Shown here: positions 1 through 7,092 of the stretch, in pieces | Layout: every line of letters starts with the position of its first letter | Numbering within the stretch: position 1 is the first letter of the stretch | Source: WJMD01 sp964596015 | GTDB taxonomy: Bacteria > Joyebacterota > Joyebacteria > Joyebacterales > Joyebacteraceae | Assembly: GCA_964596015.1 (NCBI GenBank) | Contig: CAZQSB010000041.1 | Location: 1-22,061 of the forward strand | Direction: 5' to 3' | Length of the DNA stretch: 22,061 nucleotides | Translations under genes and position numbers: made by a program | Notes under the pieces: model-generated | The model's input: the letters and a program-made list of their open reading frames with translations, nothing else | Told to the model about the DNA's origin: nothing | Database searches by the model: none

Positions 1-12
1 GCTCCTCGGCGA

Positions 13-31
13 GCGGCGCGACACGCGCCGC
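13..31. other. GC-rich hairpin before the pilin gene
   Basis: Perfect 8-bp inverted repeat (13-20 with 24-31) around a 3-nt loop. No T-run follows, so it is a poor intrinsic terminator. It may be the 3' end of a gene lying mostly outside the window or an RNA structure before the pilin. Reading frames through bases 1-78 are open to the window edge, but none is recognisable as a protein. Confidence 0.3.
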
Positions 32-141
32 CCCCGGCGGAGAATGGGAAGGCCATCTGCGAGAAAAGAGCTAGCGCTGTGAACGGTTGCCCTGTGGTGT
101 GTTGCCGGCGACCAGAGTTGGAAAGAAGCGGAGGACGTGGG

Positions 142-579
142 ATGAGGAAGAGGTGCCGGAGCGGATTCACGCTCATTGAACTCATGATCGTCGTCATCGT
201 GGTCGGCGTGCTGGCCGCGGTGGCCATCCCGATGTACCAGATCGTTCCGGAGCGCTCGAAGGCGCTCGAAGCGACCTCCGCCCTCGGCATGGTCAAGGGC
301 GCCATGAAGGCGTACTACAGCGAGCACGGCACGTACTCGAACGGCAGCTTCGTCGACGGCGCGCCTGTGACTGCCGGAGGCGTTCTGTCGATCAAACCGG
401 GTGATCTGGAGGGACGCTGGTTCAGCGAAGAGTGCTACACGTTCGACGGCGCGCCGACGGCGACAACGTACACCATCAAGTGCGACGGGTCGCTGAGCAC
501 GGCGGGCATGGCGTCGGAGGTCGAGACGATCGTCGTCACCATCGACCAGGACGGCGAGATCGTCACCGACCTCTTCTAG
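142..579 (+). CDS. pilA: type IV pilin, major-pilin-like
   Basis: Structural pilin subunit, polymerised from the inner membrane into the pilus fibre. The 145-residue protein starts with a short basic leader (MRKRCRSG) and the classical prepilin site G8|FTLIE, with Glu at +5 for methylation and assembly. A hydrophobic helix follows (about residues 9-32). Two cysteines in the C-terminal half (around EEC and IKC) could close the disulfide-bonded D-region loop of type IV pilins. The start at 142 is preferred over an in-frame GTG at 79 because GGAGGA (130-135) sits 6 nt before it and it gives a normal leader length; the longer version would add 21 residues. Next comes a 123-nt gap with only weak hairpins, then pilM. 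It could also be a type II secretion pseudopilin, but the pilM-Q-D context favours the pilus. Confidence 0.88.
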   Translation: MRKRCRSGFTLIELMIVVIVVGVLAAVAIPMYQIVPERSKALEATSALGMVKGAMKAYYSEHGTYSNGSFVDGAPVTAGGVLSIKPGDLEGRWFSEECYTFDGAPTATTYTIKCDGSLSTAGMASEVETIVVTIDQDGEIVTDLF

Positions 580-702
580 ACGCCGCGACCGGGGCGACAA
601 GCACGAAGCAGAATCTGGGCGCCAGCTGCAGGGCGCGCGATCCCCGTCCGGCGGGACGAGAACCCGCGCGGCGGACGCTGCGCCCGGTGAGAGGATGAGG
701 CA

Positions 703-1728
703 TTGCTCTCGAGAACCGAGCAGAACAGCATCATCGGAGTTGACGTCGGCTCGACCTCGGTCAAGGTCGTCGAGCTCGAGGGCTCCCGCGGCTCGTACCA
801 GCTGACCGCGGCCGCCCTCGCGCCCGTGCCTCCCCAGGCCTCACCGCCGTCGTATCAGCGGGCGTTGGCCACGGCGCTCGAGACCGCCCACGTCGAAGGG
901 AGGCGCGCCGTCACATCGCTGTCGGGCGGGCACGTCGCGGTCCGGTCCTTCAAGTTCCCGAAGCTCTCCGCCGGCGAGATCGAGGGCGCCGTCTGGTACG
1001 AGGGGAGCCAGGTCATCGCGTTCGACATTGAGGACTCGTACGTCGATTACACCGTGTTCTCGCCGGCCCCCGACGCCGATGGGAGCGAGATGCCCGTGCT
1101 GTTCGTCGCCGCCATGAAGCCGCATGTGGACGATCTGACGGGGCTTCTCTCGGGCGTGGGGCTCGAGCCGCGCGTTGTCAGCGTGGACGCGCTCGCGCTG
1201 CTCGAGGCCGTGAAACAACAGGATGACGCGACCGAGACGCCCTGCGTTGTCCACATCGGCGCGACCAAGACCAGCATCGGAGCGGCCCGCGGAGAAGAAC
1301 TTCCGTTCGTGCGGGACATCGATGTCGCTGGCAACGCGTACACGAACGCCGTCGCTGAGGCGCTTGGCGTCACCCCGGAACAGGCCGAAGAGGTGAAGCG
1401 GCGGGATCTCAGACACGACCAGACCGCCATGTTGGCGGTCGAGAACGTCACACGGAGGCTGGTCGGAGAGCTCGCCCGGTCGCTCGTGTACTACCAGACG
1501 AGAGGGGACGGGAAGCACGTCGACACGATCTTCCTGTGCGGAGGCTCCTCGCGCGTGCCGGGTCTCGATGAGGCGATCAGCCGGGCGACGTCCGTGCCGG
1601 TCGCTCTCTGGAGCCCGCTCGACTCTGTGGACATCGATCCGTCGAAGTTCGACCGCACAGGCCTCGACAGAATGAAGCCGTATCTCTCGCTTGCGGCCGC
1701 GCTCGCGATGCAGTCGGAGAACTGCTGA
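703..1728 (+). CDS. pilM: type IV pilus assembly protein PilM, actin-like ATPase
   Basis: Cytoplasmic actin-fold protein that binds the PilN N-terminus and couples the pilus motor to the PilNO inner-membrane complex. At 341 residues it has the usual family length. The ATP-binding elements are visible in order: phosphate-1 loop IIGVDVGSTSVK (about 10-21), phosphate-2 loop VVHIGATKTS (182-191), and the adenosine motif IFLCGGSSRVPGL (276-288). The start is a TTG at 703, with GAGG at 691-694 eight nt before it; no ATG in this frame gives a complete phosphate-1 loop with leader. Its stop overlaps the pilN ATG by one base, so translation is probably coupled. Confidence 0.93.
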   Translation: MLSRTEQNSIIGVDVGSTSVKVVELEGSRGSYQLTAAALAPVPPQASPPSYQRALATALETAHVEGRRAVTSLSGGHVAVRSFKFPKLSAGEIEGAVWYEGSQVIAFDIEDSYVDYTVFSPAPDADGSEMPVLFVAAMKPHVDDLTGLLSGVGLEPRVVSVDALALLEAVKQQDDATETPCVVHIGATKTSIGAARGEELPFVRDIDVAGNAYTNAVAEALGVTPEQAEEVKRRDLRHDQTAMLAVENVTRRLVGELARSLVYYQTRGDGKHVDTIFLCGGSSRVPGLDEAISRATSVPVALWSPLDSVDIDPSKFDRTGLDRMKPYLSLAAALAMQSENC

Positions 1729-2348
1729 TGTACAACATCAACCTCATAAGGAAGCAGATCGTTCCGGCGAGTCAGAAGCACGTGATGTTCTCGGTCATCT
1801 CCTTCTCGGCTCTCGTCTACGTCCTGACGACGCTGGCCGTCATCTTCTTCTCGGCGGCCAACTTCAGGATGATCGACATCTACGCCGGCGAGATCGACAA
1901 GCTCGAGGAAGATCTGTCCGTGCTCTATCCGGGCACACCCACGGAGGAGGAGCTTCAGACCATGATCGGGCGGGTCCAGCCCGATCTCCGGGAGATCAAG
2001 AAGCTCATCAGCACGCGCACCGACTACAGCGTGTTCATGGAGCGGGTCGCGGCGTGCCTCCCCGAGAACGTCTGGCTCGTGAGCGTTCGGATGACCGAGC
2101 GTCCCGGGCAGGCCGGTCTCGGAGCGAGACACAAGGGGTCGGGTCGATTCCACGGGATCGCGCTCGAGGGCATGGTCGTTGCAGGTGTTGACAGAGGGAG
2201 CCAGATCGTCAGTGAGTTCGCGACGGCTCTCAAGGAGGACGCGGAGCTCTCGACCACCATCGCCGAGGCGAGGTCGGTCGAGACGGGCATCCAGGAGATC
2301 GGCGGCTCGGACGTCCTCGGCTTCGAGATCATGTGCCCCTACAGATAG
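1728..2348 (+). CDS. pilN: type IV pilus assembly protein PilN
   Basis: Bitopic inner-membrane protein of the PilMNOP alignment complex. The 206-residue protein opens with MYNINLIRK, a version of the INL(L/I) peptide that docks into the PilM groove in this family. One transmembrane helix follows (about 20-43, rich in V, L, F and A), then a coiled-coil-prone periplasmic stretch (about 50-85) and a PilN-type ferredoxin-like C-terminal domain. It begins in a TGATG junction with pilM and is followed 36 nt later by pilO. Identity rests mainly on the N-terminal peptide, topology and gene order, because PilN sequences diverge widely. Confidence 0.88.
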   Translation: MYNINLIRKQIVPASQKHVMFSVISFSALVYVLTTLAVIFFSAANFRMIDIYAGEIDKLEEDLSVLYPGTPTEEELQTMIGRVQPDLREIKKLISTRTDYSVFMERVAACLPENVWLVSVRMTERPGQAGLGARHKGSGRFHGIALEGMVVAGVDRGSQIVSEFATALKEDAELSTTIAEARSVETGIQEIGGSDVLGFEIMCPYR

Positions 2349-2384
2349 CGGACGCCTGATGGAGGCGCACGCAGACGGCAGGAG

Positions 2385-3119
2385 ATGATGGGACTTCTTC
2401 ACGCGCTCGACGACATGGGACACCCTCCGGGAGTCGGACGCCGCTCAGAGGAAGCGGCCGATTCCCCGGACGGCGTGACCGCCGCCTCGAACGCGCACGC
2501 CGACACGGCCCAGTCCGCCCCCAGATCCGAGGACAAGGGGAACGGAGGCGCCGGCCTGGCGAGCGTCGTCGAGCGCTTGTCCGGGCTCGTACGACGCAAG
2601 ACCTGCCCGAAGGGGAAGAGGCAGCGCTGGTCGGTCTGGCGCGTCGCAGCGATCGCCGTTCTGACCTATGTGGCCGCCATCAATCTCTCGTACTTCTTCG
2701 TGCTGAAGCCCGTCTGGTCGCAGCTCGACGGCCTCGTGAGCAAGAAGTCGATCATCCAGGACTTCCTGGTCGTACGGGAGTCCGCTTCGGCCGTCTCGGA
2801 GTTCAGGGACGCTCTCATGCGCGGCGACCAGCGCGTGACCGTGATGGCCGACCTCAAGGAGCTGGCGGAGCAGGCGGGGCTGCGCGTCGTGGACGAGCCC
2901 GAGCTCGGCGCGGCGACCGAGATGTCGGCGCACATCATGGAGTATTCGTTCGAGATGGAGCTCTCCGGCGACTACCACGACATCGGCAGATTCCTGGCGA
3001 TGGTCGAGGAGTCACCGAGGGCCCTCATCACGAAGTCGGTCGAGATCGAGTCGGACGAGAGCAACCCGGGCAGACAGACGGCCCGGATCGAACTGGGGGC
3101 TGCTTCGTGGGAGGACTGA
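2385..3119 (+). CDS. pilO: type IV pilus assembly protein PilO-like, with long N-terminal extension
   Basis: Partner of PilN in the inner-membrane alignment complex. A single transmembrane helix lies at about residues 84-108, followed by a coiled-coil-like stretch and a periplasmic domain with the PilO-like pattern EYSFEMELSGDYHDIGRFL (about 185-204). The protein is 244 residues with about 80 residues before the membrane helix: polar, Ala/Ser/Asp/Glu-rich and probably disordered, ending in a basic patch (RRKTCPKGKRQR). PilO usually has only a short cytoplasmic tail. Two adjacent ATGs (2385 and 2388) are possible starts, with GGAG overlapping just upstream; a later non-ATG start nearer the helix cannot be excluded. 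It overlaps pilP by 13 nt if pilP starts at 3107. Confidence 0.82.
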   Translation: MMGLLHALDDMGHPPGVGRRSEEAADSPDGVTAASNAHADTAQSAPRSEDKGNGGAGLASVVERLSGLVRRKTCPKGKRQRWSVWRVAAIAVLTYVAAINLSYFFVLKPVWSQLDGLVSKKSIIQDFLVVRESASAVSEFRDALMRGDQRVTVMADLKELAEQAGLRVVDEPELGAATEMSAHIMEYSFEMELSGDYHDIGRFLAMVEESPRALITKSVEIESDESNPGRQTARIELGAASWED

Positions 3120-3646
3120 GCACCAGCATGGACATGTCGGAGCTTCTGGCCGACAAGAAGAAACTCGCGATGCTGGCCGGCCTCGGGTTCGCGCTCATCG
3201 TCGTTGTGGTGCTGCGGTTCGGTCTTCTGGAGAACCTCACGCTGACGAGCGCGTCCGCCTCCGAGGGAAGCAGGGCCGTGAGCCTTCTCGACGCGGACCC
3301 GGAGCACCTGGCCACGGTGGCGAGCATCGCGCGCGCCCGGGCTCAGCGAGAGTACACGGGCGAGGAGTACCGTGATCCGATGGAGCCGCTCGTCAGCCGC
3401 GCCAGCCACCGGTCGACTCCCTCCGAGACGGAACAGCCCGAACGCGAGGATACCGTCGCAGAGACGGGGCCCCCCCGAATGACGCTCTATGGAATCATCT
3501 GGGACCCCGAGACCCCGATAGCCATGATCGACGGAATGGACCTGCGCGTCGGCGACCGGATCAAGGGAGCACGTATCACACGGATCGAGATTGACAGGGT
3601 CGTTCTCTCTTACAGGTCGAGGGAATACACCTTGACCGTGGACTAA
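3107..3646 (+). CDS. pilP: PilP/GspC-like inner-membrane protein of the pilus alignment complex
   Basis: PilP proteins link PilNO to the secretin. This 179-residue protein has a transmembrane anchor (about 20-40) in place of the lipoprotein signal of classical PilP. A proline- and charge-rich linker follows, then a C-terminal HR-type beta domain (about 122-179) with the pattern LYGIIWDPETPIAMIDGMDLRVGD, as in PilP and GspC. No lipobox cysteine is present. The GTG start at 3107 overlaps the end of pilO. ATGs at 3128 and 3134 are alternatives, with GGGAGG at 3109-3114 placed 13 or more nt before them, so the start is not settled. Eleven nt separate it from pilQ. The name comes from position and domain; a GspC-like label would serve equally well. 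Confidence 0.78.
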   Translation: MGGLSTSMDMSELLADKKKLAMLAGLGFALIVVVVLRFGLLENLTLTSASASEGSRAVSLLDADPEHLATVASIARARAQREYTGEEYRDPMEPLVSRASHRSTPSETEQPEREDTVAETGPPRMTLYGIIWDPETPIAMIDGMDLRVGDRIKGARITRIEIDRVVLSYRSREYTLTVD

Positions 3647-3657
3647 GGAGGTCGAGT

Positions 3658-5022
3658 ATGTGCGTCCGTAGCCCTGGTCGTATGAGACCTGGCGTCTTCT
3701 GGACGACGCTCGTTCTCGTCGGGTTTCTTCTCATGACAGCCGGCGCCGTGTCGGCTCAGCAGGAGGCCTCCGAGGGCGGTGCGGCGGTGAGGAGCCAGCG
3801 GATCTCGCTGAACCTCCAGAACGTGACACTGGGAAGCGTCCTCAAGGTGATGACGCAGAAGTCCGGCATCAACTTCCTCATCGGGTCCGAGCTGGTCGGC
3901 AAGCCGATCAACGTGTATCTCGAGGACGTGCTGGTCGAGGACGCTCTCGCGGCGATCATGCGGGCCAACGGTCTGTGGTACACGCGCCAGAAGGGAACGA
4001 ACATCTACGTCATCATGGACGCTCCCGAGGGACCGCCTGTGGCGACCGTGACCGAGGTCCTGAGAGCCGCCTACGCCGACGCGACCGAGCTTCAGGAGAC
4101 CCTTCAGCCCGTCCTGACCGAGGCCGGCAGCATCGTCGTGAACCCGCGGGCGAACTCGCTCGTCATCTCGGATATTCCCGAGAACATGACGACGTTGCAG
4201 TCGCTCGTGAAGGAGCTCGACACGCCGACCGGACAGGTCCTCATCGAGGCGAAGATCGTCGAGTTCACCGAGACGGGCTCGCATGAGCTGGGCGTCTCGT
4301 GGGACTTCAACGACTACGAGGAGGGCGGCACAGACGGAAGCGGCGCCTACTCGTACGGCTCGACGTTCAACCAGGACGACAGCGAGGGCGTGCTGGACCT
4401 CACGTTCGGCAAGTTCCAGTCGTTCATGGACGTGCAGGACCTGTCGGCCCGCATCGAGGCCATGCAGAAGGACGGTCTGGCCGAGGTGCTCGCTCGCCCG
4501 AAGGTCCTCACGCTCGACAACAAGGAAGCGATGATCCAGATCACGTCGCACATCGCTCTCGCCAAGAAGACGACGTATCGCGAGGGCGGCGCGGAGTCGA
4601 CCGTCGAGCCGATCTTCGGCGATGTCGGCGTGAAGCTGCGTGTGACGCCGACGATCAACGACGACGGCTTCGTGACGCTCAAGATCGAGCCGGAGGTCAG
4701 CTCGGCCTCTCGCTCGACGTTCTTCCCGGACGAGGCGGTCGATACGAAGATGCGGACGGCGCAGACGACGGTGATGGTGAAGGACGGCCAGACGGTCGTC
4801 ATCGGCGGGCTGCTCCGGACCGATGTCAACGAGACGCACTTCAAGGTGCCGCTTCTCGGAGACATCCCGCTTCTCGGGGCGCTCTTCAGGAAGAGCATCG
4901 AGAGCGAGACGAAGTCCGAGATCATGCTGTTCCTGACGCCGCGCATCCTGGGCTCCGAGGAACTCGCCAGGCTGAGCCAGCGTGAGGAGAGCGCCATCGA
5001 AGCCAAGATCACGAGACAGTGA
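3658..5022 (+). CDS. pilQ: type IV pilus secretin PilQ, short form
   Basis: Outer-membrane secretin channel through which the pilus passes. The 454-residue precursor has a Sec signal peptide (hydrophobic core about 13-30, probable cleavage after AVSA, residue 34). An N0/STN-like domain follows (about 47-120, with RISLNLQNVTLGSVLKVM). Next are one N1-type secretin repeat (about 127-190) and the secretin barrel domain (about 193-432). Diagnostic stretches are LARPKVLTLDNKEA, VVIGGLLR and VPLLGDIPLLGALFR (397-411). Classical PilQ is longer, with AMIN peptidoglycan-binding domains at the N-terminus; none is seen here. An excellent ribosome site, AAGGAGG (3645-3651), overlaps the pilP stop. No lipobox is present. 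Confidence 0.93.
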   Translation: MCVRSPGRMRPGVFWTTLVLVGFLLMTAGAVSAQQEASEGGAAVRSQRISLNLQNVTLGSVLKVMTQKSGINFLIGSELVGKPINVYLEDVLVEDALAAIMRANGLWYTRQKGTNIYVIMDAPEGPPVATVTEVLRAAYADATELQETLQPVLTEAGSIVVNPRANSLVISDIPENMTTLQSLVKELDTPTGQVLIEAKIVEFTETGSHELGVSWDFNDYEEGGTDGSGAYSYGSTFNQDDSEGVLDLTFGKFQSFMDVQDLSARIEAMQKDGLAEVLARPKVLTLDNKEAMIQITSHIALAKKTTYREGGAESTVEPIFGDVGVKLRVTPTINDDGFVTLKIEPEVSSASRSTFFPDEAVDTKMRTAQTTVMVKDGQTVVIGGLLRTDVNETHFKVPLLGDIPLLGALFRKSIESETKSEIMLFLTPRILGSEELARLSQREESAIEAKITRQ

Positions 5023-5819
5023 CAGGAAGCGCCGTGATTACCGCATTCCTCTTCGTCTTCGGGGTTGTGATCGGGAGCTTCCTGAATGTCCTGATCTACC
5101 GGGTGCCGCGTGGTCGGTCCATTGTGAGGCCCCCCTCGTCATGTCCGACGTGCGGCACCCGGATCCATCCCCGGGACAACGTGCCCATCCTGAGCTACCT
5201 TGTTCTGAGAGGCCGCTGCCGCGACTGCGGCGCGCGGATCTCGCCGCGATATCCGGCGGTCGAGCTTCTCTCGGGCCTCGTTCCGCTTGCGGTGTACTGG
5301 CGCGTGGGACTGGGCGCCGAGTTCGCCGTGCTCGTGCTTCTGTCGTACACGCTGGTCGTTCTCTCCTTCATAGACCTCGACCAGCGGATACTCCCCGACC
5401 GCATCACCCTTCCGGGGATCGCCTTGGGACTCGTCGTCTCTCCGCTCTCGGGTCTCACCACGCTTCCCTCATCCCTCATCGGTCTGGCCGTCGGGGGAGG
5501 GGCGCTCCTGCTCATCGGTCTTCTCGGGGACGCGGTGTTCAAGAAGGAGAGCATGGGCGGGGGAGACGTGAAGCTCGCCGCCATGCTCGGCGCGTTCATC
5601 GGTTGGAAAGCGGTCGTCGTGGGGCTCTTCTCAGCGTTTCTGCTGGGCGCGGTCGTCGGCGTCGGCCAGATGGTCCAACGACGCGGAGTCGCGGAGCGGG
5701 AGAACGGCGGGGAGTGGGATCATACCCTCCCGTTCGGGCCGTTCATAGCGCTCGGTGGTTTCATCGCCGCTCTCTGGGGCGACCTTCTCATCGCCTGGTA
5801 CCAGGGGCTGTTCGTCTGA
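5019..5819 (+). CDS. pilD: prepilin leader peptidase / N-methyltransferase PilD
   Basis: Polytopic inner-membrane aspartyl protease that removes the leader of pilins and minor pilins and methylates the new N-terminus. Numbered from 5019 (266 residues), it has the N-terminal GSFLNVLIYRVP signature (19-30). Two zinc-type CxxC pairs follow (C42/C45 and C67/C70), the hallmark of bifunctional bacterial enzymes. The catalytic aspartates lie in FIDLDQR (D119) and GGGDVKL (D183). A GTG at 5019 overlaps the pilQ stop by 4 nt. A second GTG at 5034 has AGGA (5024-5027) well placed before it and would give 261 residues; it may be the real start. Its substrates are encoded at 142-579 and on the minus strand at 6032-8511. 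Confidence 0.95.
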   Translation: MTGSAVITAFLFVFGVVIGSFLNVLIYRVPRGRSIVRPPSSCPTCGTRIHPRDNVPILSYLVLRGRCRDCGARISPRYPAVELLSGLVPLAVYWRVGLGAEFAVLVLLSYTLVVLSFIDLDQRILPDRITLPGIALGLVVSPLSGLTTLPSSLIGLAVGGGALLLIGLLGDAVFKKESMGGGDVKLAAMLGAFIGWKAVVVGLFSAFLLGAVVGVGQMVQRRGVAERENGGEWDHTLPFGPFIALGGFIAALWGDLLIAWYQGLFV

Positions 5820-5888
5820 TCTGCTGAGTCAGACGCTCTCGAGCCCACAAGCCCACAAGTCCGCTGTCTCGCAACATCCTCGGAAGAA

Positions 5889-5919
5889 AGCCCCGCCGCC
5901 GGGTCACGGCAGCGGGGCT
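5889..5919. terminator. two-way hairpin between convergent pilus operons
   Basis: An 8-bp perfect arm (5889-5896 with 5912-5919) is extended inward past one mismatch by 3 bp (5898-5900 with 5908-5910), giving a 7-nt loop. On the minus strand it is followed by TTTCTTCC, and on the plus strand by CTCTTCGG, so it should serve the minus-strand minor-pilin operon better than pilD. A smaller 7-bp hairpin over the pilD stop (5813-5819 with 5829-5835) lies just upstream. Confidence 0.6.
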
Positions 5920-5941
5920 CTTCGGCTCTGGTTCTGTTTCG

Positions 5942-6039
5942 GCTCTCGCGTCAGGCGCACGCGAGCGCCGTCACATGTCACGTTCTCTCGTCATGCGCAC
6001 GCGACGCGCCGTCACACGTCACGTTCTCGCGTCAGGCGC
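5942..6039. repeat. imperfect tandem repeat, about 2.4 copies of 40-41 bp
   Basis: Unit A is 5942-5981 (40 bp), unit B 5982-6022 (41 bp), and a partial unit C runs from 6023 to about 6039. Units A and B differ by a few substitutions and one base. Unit C carries the last codons and stop of the minus-strand PilV-like gene, so copies of that gene's 3' end appear twice more downstream. This looks like a local duplication. Confidence 0.75.
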
Positions 6040-6544
6040 CCACGATCGTCGTCACCATCACGCTGTCGCGGTACGCGCCCTGTGGCCAGGCCAGCTTGAT
6101 GTCGACGATCTTGGCGCGGACCGAGTCGCCGGGACTGGACCAGACCACCGGAACGACCGTCCATGTCATGTCGCCCACGAGGTCGTTCGTGGCGTCGCCG
6201 TCACCTCTGGTCGACACGACGATGCTCGGGTCTGTGGGATGGACTCCGCTGGTCATGCTGACGCTGGAGACGTCGGCGTCGCCCCCGGCCGAGCCGTAGC
6301 CCGCGTCGAGGAGCTGCTCGGCCTTCCGTTCGACGAGCCTGATCGCCATCCGTTCCTCGCCCCGACGCATGGCCAGCGTGCGTCCGGACACGAGGCTGTC
6401 GAAGATGGGGACGACGAGGATGGAGAGCACGACGATCGAGACGAGGATCTCGATCATCGTGACGCCTCCGTCGCCCCTGACCACCCTGCCGGCGCGTCGC
6501 ACCAGCTTTCTCAAGGCCATGCTGAACGTGCTGTTCTGGATCAT
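6032..6544 (-). CDS. pilV: PilV-like minor pilin
   Basis: Minor pilin or prepilin-like protein, 170 residues. A long basic leader of 27 residues ends in the cleavage site G27|VTMIE, with Glu at +5, then a hydrophobic helix ILVSIVVLSILVV typical of the PilV/GspI group. The rest is a small beta-rich domain. The start at 6544 is preferred over upstream starts to 6631, which would run into the preceding gene; a GGGGGAAGGG stretch lies about 8 nt before it. It is the last gene of the minus-strand minor-pilin operon, 29 nt after the PilW-like gene. Its stop lies inside the tandem repeat at 5942-6039. Confidence 0.8.
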   Translation of the reverse strand: MIQNSTFSMALRKLVRRAGRVVRGDGGVTMIEILVSIVVLSILVVPIFDSLVSGRTLAMRRGEERMAIRLVERKAEQLLDAGYGSAGGDADVSSVSMTSGVHPTDPSIVVSTRGDGDATNDLVGDMTWTVVPVVWSSPGDSVRAKIVDIKLAWPQGAYRDSVMVTTIVGA

Positions 6545-6573
6545 CTTCGCACCCTTCCCCCGTTCCGGTCGCG

Positions 6574-7083
6574 TCAGTTCCTTCGTACCACCGTGGACGA
6601 CATCAAGAGGGCCTGATCGTCGGTGCCGCATTCGGTCCCCATGTCGTCCAGCACGATGAGCTCCATGTTGACCGTCTCACCGTCCGGCGAGCTGAAGGAC
6701 AGCGAGTCGACGGCCGTCGCGAGCACGAACCCCGCGTCGTCGACCAGCTGACCCTGACCGTCGACATGGAAGATCGAGGCCAGGCTGTCGCCGGCCGTGC
6801 CCTCGTAGTAGACCCTCAGTGAGTCGCCGTCGGCGCTGATGGTCACGGCCGTTGCTCCCCGGACGACGCGCGACACGGTCTCGAGAGCGAGAGAAGACTC
6901 GCGCTGGAGACGCGTCATCGAGGACGTCTTGTCCCACGAGTCCATGGTGCCTACGTACGAGACCGAGGCGGCCATGGTGACGACGATGAGAGCGGCCATC
7001 GTGACGAGCACCTCCGGAAGCGTGAAGCCCCGCTGTCCCCGTCTTCCGCTGAGCCGCAGCCTTCTGCCGATTGAAGGGAGCAT
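6574..7083 (-). CDS. PilW-like minor pilin (prepilin-type N-terminus)
   Basis: A 169-residue protein with basic leader MLPSIGRRLRLSGRRGQRG, cleavage at G19|FTLPE (Glu at +5, Pro at +4) and a hydrophobic helix (about 21-43). A Ser/Asp-rich beta domain follows. The pattern LQRESSLALETVSRVVRGA after the helix resembles the PilW/GspJ group of minor pilins that help form the initiating pilus tip. AGGAG overlaps the stop of the upstream gene 6 nt before the ATG, so expression is probably coupled. PilW is the best guess from operon order (PilX-like, this gene, PilV-like); a GspJ- or FimT-like assignment is possible. Confidence 0.75.
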   Translation of the reverse strand: MLPSIGRRLRLSGRRGQRGFTLPEVLVTMAALIVVTMAASVSYVGTMDSWDKTSSMTRLQRESSLALETVSRVVRGATAVTISADGDSLRVYYEGTAGDSLASIFHVDGQGQLVDDAGFVLATAVDSLSFSSPDGETVNMELIVLDDMGTECGTDDQALLMSSTVVRRN

Positions 7084-7092
7084 CAGACTCTC

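Noticed and set aside
44..60. Sigma-54 promoter before the major-type pilin
   Set aside because: A GG-N10-GC spacing can be found, but flanking bases match poorly.
79..141. Extended N-terminus of the pilin from the GTG at 79
   Set aside because: It would give an abnormally long leader; the ATG at 142 has a good ribosome site and normal leader length.
5843..5858. Tandem duplication of the 8-mer GCCCACAA
   Set aside because: Only two short copies with no link to a gene feature; likely slippage.
5942..6039. CRISPR-like array
   Set aside because: Fewer than three units, directly adjacent with no spacers, and no cas genes.
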